DNA from: Tepidimonas fonticaldi | Lineage (GTDB): Bacteria > Pseudomonadota > Gammaproteobacteria > Burkholderiales > Burkholderiaceae_C | Direction: 5' to 3' | Length of the DNA stretch: 64,000 bases | NCBI RefSeq assembly: GCF_007556755.1 | Contig: NZ_VJOO01000009.1 | Coordinates: forward strand, 28,944-92,943 | Shown here: piece by piece, positions 58,999-64,000 of the stretch | How positions within the stretch are numbered: the stretch's first letter is position 1 | How the letters are laid out: every line of letters starts with the position of its first letter | Notes under the pieces: generated by a model | What the model saw: the letters and a program-made list of their open reading frames with translations, nothing else | Database searches by the model: none | What the model was told of the DNA's origin: nothing | Translations under genes and position numbers: made by a program

Positions 58999-60213
58999 TC
59001 ACAGCCGGTGGCCGGCCCGCGCCCGTGCCAGCAGCACCAGACACGCCACGGCCACCGCCAGCAGCAGCGCCGGAAAGCCCATGCGCGGGGCCCACTGCAG
59101 GGCGGCGCCGGCCAGCGACGGGGCCAGTACCCCGCCCAGCGTGTAGGCCATCACCAGCACGGCCGTGCTGTTGACCAACGTCACCCCGCGCTCGCGCGCC
59201 CCGATGTCGATCATGGCCAAGGTATAGAGGCACCCGCCGGCCCCGCCCCACAAAAAGGCCACCGGCCACGCCAGCCACGGCGTGCCAGCCACCCACGGGA
59301 TGACCAGCGTGGCCAGCAGGGTGATCGCCGCGCATCCCCGCATCAGCTGCAGACGGGCCCCGCCCGCGCCGCCGCGGCGGCCACCCTGGCGGCCCAACCG
59401 GTCGGCCAGCGCCCCGGCCGGCAGCATCAACACCGAACTGCCCAGTCCGCTGGCCGACACCAGCAGGGCAGCCGCGGCGGCCCCCAAGCCCAGCGCCAAT
59501 CCATACAGCGGCAGGATGGCGGTCAGGCCGCTTTCGAAAAAGCCGCCGCAAAAGCCCGCCGCCATGATGACGGGGTGGGCGCGCAGCGCCGTCCAGACGC
59601 CGCGCCAGCCGACGCGGGCCTCGTGCGCATCCGCCTCCGGCGGCAGCGGGGGTACGAAGAACGCCCACACCAACCCCGCCGCCAGCAGCGCCACCGACAG
59701 CCACAGGGCGGCCGCGCTGGACGGCCCGACGGCGGCCAGCAGCATCGGCCCGATCACGAAGGTGGCGCCCACCATTGTTTCGAACAGCCCGACGGCGCGT
59801 CCCCGCAGATGGGCCGGGGCGAATTCGGCGACCAGCGCCTCGGCGAGTACCCAGCGCAGGCCCGAGGCCATGCCCGCCAGCACCTTCAGGCCAAACCACA
59901 GCGCCAGCGCCGCCGAGCCCTCCAGCGGCAGGCCATAGCCGATGCCCGCGAGCACCGGCACGGCCCCCGACAGCCACAGCGCCGGGCGCCGCCCCAAGGC
60001 GCGCGTCAGCGCCGAGGCAAACGGCGTGACCAGCAGAATGCCCACCCAGGCGCTGGCGGCGAACACCCCGATCAGCGCCGTCGGGGCCCCCTGCTCGGTC
60101 AGGCGTAGGATCAGCCAGGGCGTGAGCATGAAGTAGCCCGCCAGCTCAAAGAAGGTCGAGCCAAAAATCACGAACAGCCCCCGACGGGAGGGGGCGGCAG
60201 CGGCAAGGGTCAT
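58999..60213 (-). CDS. MFS transporter, 12-helix
   Basis: 404 residues with about 12 hydrophobic helices. GRRPALWLSGAVP is the loop 2-3-like motif A, LRWVLAEALVAEFAPAHLRGRAVGLFET is helix 4-5, and LADRLGRQGG is the second-half copy. It resembles the YfcJ/hydrophobic-compound exporter branch loosely; no substrate is suggested by neighbours. The start is ATG 60213; the frame further upstream is shadow. It is divergent from rplU and convergent with the YeeE-type gene. Confidence 0.85.
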   Translation of the reverse strand: MTLAAAAPSRRGLFVIFGSTFFELAGYFMLTPWLILRLTEQGAPTALIGVFAASAWVGILLVTPFASALTRALGRRPALWLSGAVPVLAGIGYGLPLEGSAALALWFGLKVLAGMASGLRWVLAEALVAEFAPAHLRGRAVGLFETMVGATFVIGPMLLAAVGPSSAAALWLSVALLAAGLVWAFFVPPLPPEADAHEARVGWRGVWTALRAHPVIMAAGFCGGFFESGLTAILPLYGLALGLGAAAAALLVSASGLGSSVLMLPAGALADRLGRQGGRRGGAGGARLQLMRGCAAITLLATLVIPWVAGTPWLAWPVAFLWGGAGGCLYTLAMIDIGARERGVTLVNSTAVLVMAYTLGGVLAPSLAGAALQWAPRMGFPALLLAVAVACLVLLARARAGHRL

Positions 60214-60269
60214 GGTGAGCGATGACGGCCGGAAGGCCAGGGTTAGGGCAGGGCGCGGGCGCCGTGGGC

Positions 60270-60299
60270 TTGGCACACGGCCGCGCTTGTCTGTACAAT
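60270..60299 (+). promoter_or_regulatory. rplU-rpmA promoter
   Basis: TTGGCA (60270-60275), 18-bp spacer, TACAAT (60294-60299). This is the best sigma-70-type promoter noticed in the window and leaves a leader of about 70 bases before rplU. Confidence 0.75.
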
Positions 60300-60375
60300 T
60301 ATGGGTTCGGCGGAACCACGCTGCCGAGTGTTTTGCCGGCCGCAAAAGCCGGTACATCCAGCAAAGAGGACTCCT

Positions 60376-60687
60376 ATGTACGCGGTCATAAAAACCGGTG
60401 GCAAGCAGTATCGCGTCGCTGCCGGCGAAAAAATCAAAGTAGAACAGATCGCTGCGGACGTAGGCCAAGAGATCGTGATCGACCAGGTGTTGGCCGTCGG
60501 CAACGGCGCGGACATCCGGGTGGGCACCCCCTTGGTCAGCGGCGCAACGGTCACGGCCACGGTCGTGTCGCATGGTCGGGGTGAGAAGGTGCGCATCTTC
60601 AAGCTGCGCCGCCGCAAGCACTACCAAAAGCGCCAGGGCCATCGCCAAAACTTCACCGAGCTGCAGATCGGCTCGATCAACGTCTGA
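60376..60687 (+). CDS. rplU: 50S ribosomal protein L21
   Basis: 103 residues, standard length. It begins [20 protein letters not shown] and ends with the conserved [17 protein letters not shown] and FTELQIGSI. It binds 23S rRNA in the large subunit. AGAGGA precedes ATG 60376. It is first of the rplU-rpmA pair, 14 bp from rpmA. Confidence 0.98.
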   Translation: MYAVIKTGGKQYRVAAGEKIKVEQIAADVGQEIVIDQVLAVGNGADIRVGTPLVSGATVTATVVSHGRGEKVRIFKLRRRKHYQKRQGHRQNFTELQIGSINV

Positions 60688-60701
60688 CGAGGTGACACAC
60701 C

Positions 60702-60959
60702 ATGGCACAGAAAAAAGGCGGCGGCTCCACCCGTAACGGCCGCGACTCCAAGCCCAAGATGCTGGGTGTGAAGGTGTTCGGCGGCCAGGACGTCAGCGCC
60801 GGCGCGATCATCGTGCGTCAGCGCGGCACCCAGTTCCACCCCGGCATCGGCACCGGTATCGGCAAGGACCACACCATCTACGCCACCGTGGCGGGCAAGG
60901 TCGAGTTCGCCGTCAAGGGCGCGCTCAACCGCAAGGTGATCAACGTCATCCCGGCCTGA
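60702..60959 (+). CDS. rpmA: 50S ribosomal protein L27
   Basis: 85 residues. [20 protein letters not shown] is the conserved N-terminal tail that reaches the peptidyl-transferase centre, followed by GVKVFGGQ and [14 protein letters not shown] terminator 60 bp downstream separates it from obgE. Confidence 0.98.
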   Translation: MAQKKGGGSTRNGRDSKPKMLGVKVFGGQDVSAGAIIVRQRGTQFHPGIGTGIGKDHTIYATVAGKVEFAVKGALNRKVINVIPA

Positions 60960-62180
<1,221 letters not shown>

Positions 62181-62209
62181 CCCCTTTCTTTCCCCCTTGC
62201 CCGACGACG

Positions 62210-63418
62210 ATGACGACCGACCTGACCAGCGCCGATGTCCGCCCCGTGGACGGGGCCGCCCCCGCCAGCGCACTGGCCACCCCGAGCCGTGCGCCGGCCG
62301 AGGTGCTGCGCGGCGCGCGGCGCATCGTGGTCAAGGTCGGCTCCAGCCTCGTCACCAACGAAGGGCGGGGCCTGGACGAAGGCGCCATCGGCCAGTGGAG
62401 CCGTCAGCTCGCCGCCCTGGTGCGCGACGGCCGCGAGGTCATCATGGTCAGCAGCGGCGCCATCGCCGAGGGCATGAAGCGCCTGGGTTGGACCACCCGC
62501 CCCAAAGAGGTGCATGAGCTGCAGGCCGCCGCTGCCGTCGGTCAGATGGGCCTGGCCCAGATGTACGAGACCAAGCTGCGCGAGCAGGGCGTGGGCAGCG
62601 CCCAGGTGCTGCTCACGCACGCCGACCTGGCCGACCGCGAGCGCTACCTGAACGCCCGCTCGACCCTGTTGACGCTGCTGGCGCTGGGCGTCGTGCCCGT
62701 CATCAACGAAAACGACACCGTCGTCAACGACGAAATCAAGTTCGGCGACAACGACACCCTGGGCGCGCTGGTGGCCAATCTGGTCGAGGCGGATCTGCTG
62801 GTCATCCTGACCGACCAGCGCGGCCTGTACACGGCCGATCCGCGCAAGGACCCGGCGGCGGCATTCGTGCACGTCGCCCGCGCCGGTGATCCGCTGCTCG
62901 AAGCCATGGCTGGCGGCGCGGGCAGCCGCGTGGGCACCGGCGGCATGATCACCAAGATCCTGGCGGCCAAGCGCGCGGCCGGCTCCGGCGCATCCACCGT
63001 GATTGCGTGGGGACGCGAGCCGGACGTGCTGCTGCGCCTGATCGGCGGCGAGCCGATCGGCACCTGTCTGGTGGCCGATGCCCCCAAGCAGCAGGCCCGC
63101 AAGCGCTGGATGACCAGCCATTTGCAGTTGCGCGGCTCGGTCACGGTGGACGCTGGCGCCGTGGACAAGCTGGTCAAAGAGGGCAAGAGCCTGTTGCCCA
63201 TCGGCATGACCGCGGTGGAAGGCGACTTTCACCGCGGCGATGTGATCGCGGTGCGTGCGCCCGACGGGCGCGAGATCGCCCGCGGGCTGGCCAACTACGC
63301 CGCGGCCGAGGCGCGGCTGATCTGCCGCCGCTCCTCCGCCGAATTCGACAAGCTGCTCGGCTATGCGGCCGAGCCCGAGATGATCCACCGCGACAACCTG
63401 GTGGTCACCCTGCGCTGA
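62210..63418 (+). CDS. proB: glutamate 5-kinase
   Basis: 402 residues. The amino-acid kinase domain comes after a 30-residue extension ([68 protein letters not shown]). A C-terminal PUA domain follows from about residue 300 ([21 protein letters not shown]). It catalyses the first step of proline synthesis. The proA partner is not in the window. The ATG at 62210 gives a longer N terminus than E. coli; a later start near the kinase core is possible. Confidence 0.95.
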   Translation: MTTDLTSADVRPVDGAAPASALATPSRAPAEVLRGARRIVVKVGSSLVTNEGRGLDEGAIGQWSRQLAALVRDGREVIMVSSGAIAEGMKRLGWTTRPKEVHELQAAAAVGQMGLAQMYETKLREQGVGSAQVLLTHADLADRERYLNARSTLLTLLALGVVPVINENDTVVNDEIKFGDNDTLGALVANLVEADLLVILTDQRGLYTADPRKDPAAAFVHVARAGDPLLEAMAGGAGSRVGTGGMITKILAAKRAAGSGASTVIAWGREPDVLLRLIGGEPIGTCLVADAPKQQARKRWMTSHLQLRGSVTVDAGAVDKLVKEGKSLLPIGMTAVEGDFHRGDVIAVRAPDGREIARGLANYAAAEARLICRRSSAEFDKLLGYAAEPEMIHRDNLVVTLR

Positions 63419-63451
63419 TCCGGCGCCGGCGGTCGCCCCACGGGCGTGCCG

Positions 63452-64000
63452 TCAGCGCTCGGGCTTGCCGACGCGCAGGGCGCGCAGCATGTCGGCCGGC
63501 CGCCCGTTGGGGGTGGGGCCGTCGCAAAAGCCGTTGCGCGCCAGCGCCACCGCCGGGCGGGAGGCAAACTCCCCGCCCAGGTTGCGCCACTCGGCGCCGG
63601 GGTTGGGGCGCCATTCCCCGGGCGGGCCGGGGTTCCAGTGGGCGTAGGTCTTGACCTGGGCGGTGGTGCAGCGCAGCCCCTCGTACCAGGCGTTGAGCGC
63701 ACCGCTGGCGCTTTGCGCCACGATCACATACCGGATCACCCCATCCGGGCCCAGCGTCACCGAGGCCGGGTCCACGCCAAAGCGCAACTGGCTGTTGACC
63801 GACACCACGAACGGCACCAAGCCGTCCTGCCGCAGCGGCGGGGGCGGCGGCGCATCGGCCTCTCGCCACTCGCGGTTGGGGTCGGTCAGCAGTTGTGCCT
63901 GGGCCCCGGCGGCCGCAACCCCTAGCAGCAGCGCAGCCAGCAGTAGCCGGCCGGCCGGGCGCGCCCGGTATCCGGTGGGGGCGAGGGCGGAGGAGGGGGG
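63452..64000 (-). CDS. CNP1-like family secreted protein (5' end beyond window)
   Basis: The minus frame is open from the stop at 63452 to the window edge, 182 codons. Upstream of the GTG at 63820 the same frame encodes a signal peptide (GRLLLAALLLGVAAAGAQAQ), so the true start is near or beyond base 64000 and the GTG is internal. The mature part has WYEGLRCTTAQVKTYAHWNPG, which fits the CNP1-like family, an uncharacterised beta-proteobacterial group. It ends 33 bp from proB in convergent orientation. Confidence 0.7.
   Translation of the reverse strand, partial: PPSSALAPTGYRARPAGRLLLAALLLGVAAAGAQAQLLTDPNREWREADAPPPPPLRQDGLVPFVVSVNSQLRFGVDPASVTLGPDGVIRYVIVAQSASGALNAWYEGLRCTTAQVKTYAHWNPGPPGEWRPNPGAEWRNLGGEFASRPAVALARNGFCDGPTPNGRPADMLRALRVGKPER

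Noticed and set aside
60271..60290. TGGCAC-like sigma-54 element before rplU
   Set aside because: The GC of the -12 box is not at the required distance from GG, and a good sigma-70 promoter overlaps it.
63405..63869. 154-codon minus-strand frame near the right edge
   Set aside because: It is out of frame with the CNP1-like coding sequence, which has a signal peptide and conserved motifs.

Overview
This 64 kb window is a gene-dense piece of chromosome with very high G+C content. The organism is most likely a betaproteobacterium of the order Burkholderiales (Comamonadaceae or a close relative). The evidence is the gene content: a LiuR-controlled leucine operon carrying aceK, a type-2 ArgC, the corC-lnt-glyQS-gmhB-plsC string, a double-length UvrA, a CNP1-like protein and rplU-rpmA-obgE-proB. 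The genus cannot be fixed from sequence reading alone. I saw no rRNA, tRNA, CRISPR array, prophage or insertion sequence. No gap between genes exceeds about 270 bases.

Layout. 1-2085: an SLC13-type transporter (cut by the window edge) and a DHA2 MFS exporter. 2118-4332: pyrF, then an FHA protein and a PP2C phosphatase. 4382-6538: sucCD with a terminator. 6798-9571: argC and a lipoprotein gamma-glutamyltransferase. 9584-13378 (minus strand): a metallo-beta-lactamase-fold protein with a small membrane protein, a broken PIN toxin beside its excisionase-type antitoxin, and fadD. 13563-21888: GNAT, corC, lnt, glyQ, glyS, gmhB, plsC and an M48-type peptidase, several with 4-bp ATGA overlaps. 21952-22896: a UbiA-type prenyltransferase on the minus strand.

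23080-44400 is the functional core, the leucine/isovalerate degradation genes in two blocks. Block 1 is liuR, a hotdog thioesterase, isovaleryl-CoA dehydrogenase, carbonic anhydrase, aceK, thiolase and, past an inverted Uma2 gene, a second acyl-CoA dehydrogenase. Block 2 is an acyl-CoA synthetase, both methylcrotonyl-CoA carboxylase subunits, methylglutaconyl-CoA hydratase, a 2-hydroxyacid dehydrogenase and HMG-CoA lyase. trkA-trkH, chrA and an AraC-type regulator lie between the blocks. Two matching palindromes flank liuR; the second is a perfect 22-bp palindrome that begins directly after the liuR stop codon. The enzymes convert isovaleryl-CoA to acetyl-CoA and acetoacetate. Carbonic anhydrase can supply bicarbonate for the carboxylase, and AceK can divert the resulting acetyl-CoA into the glyoxylate shunt.

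44402-51524: ybaK-type deacylase, DUF1289, a truncated 7TMR-DISM-type diguanylate cyclase, an NAD-linked formate dehydrogenase (fused NuoE/NuoF subunit plus FdsA-type catalytic subunit) and a universal stress protein. 51615-57410: a four-ABC-module tandem UvrA. 57425-60213: a CxxC protein, a YeeE/TsuA-type transporter and an MFS protein. 60376-63418: rplU, rpmA, terminator, obgE, proB. A CNP1-like secreted protein runs off the right edge.

Nothing here is a clearly new multi-gene system. The most useful leads are the LiuR operator pair and the unusual membership of its operon, the 19-bp palindrome between sucC and argC, the truncated diguanylate cyclase, the broken toxin, the tandem UvrA, and a group of genes whose -10-like element lies 6-9 bases from the start codon, suggesting leaderless mRNAs.
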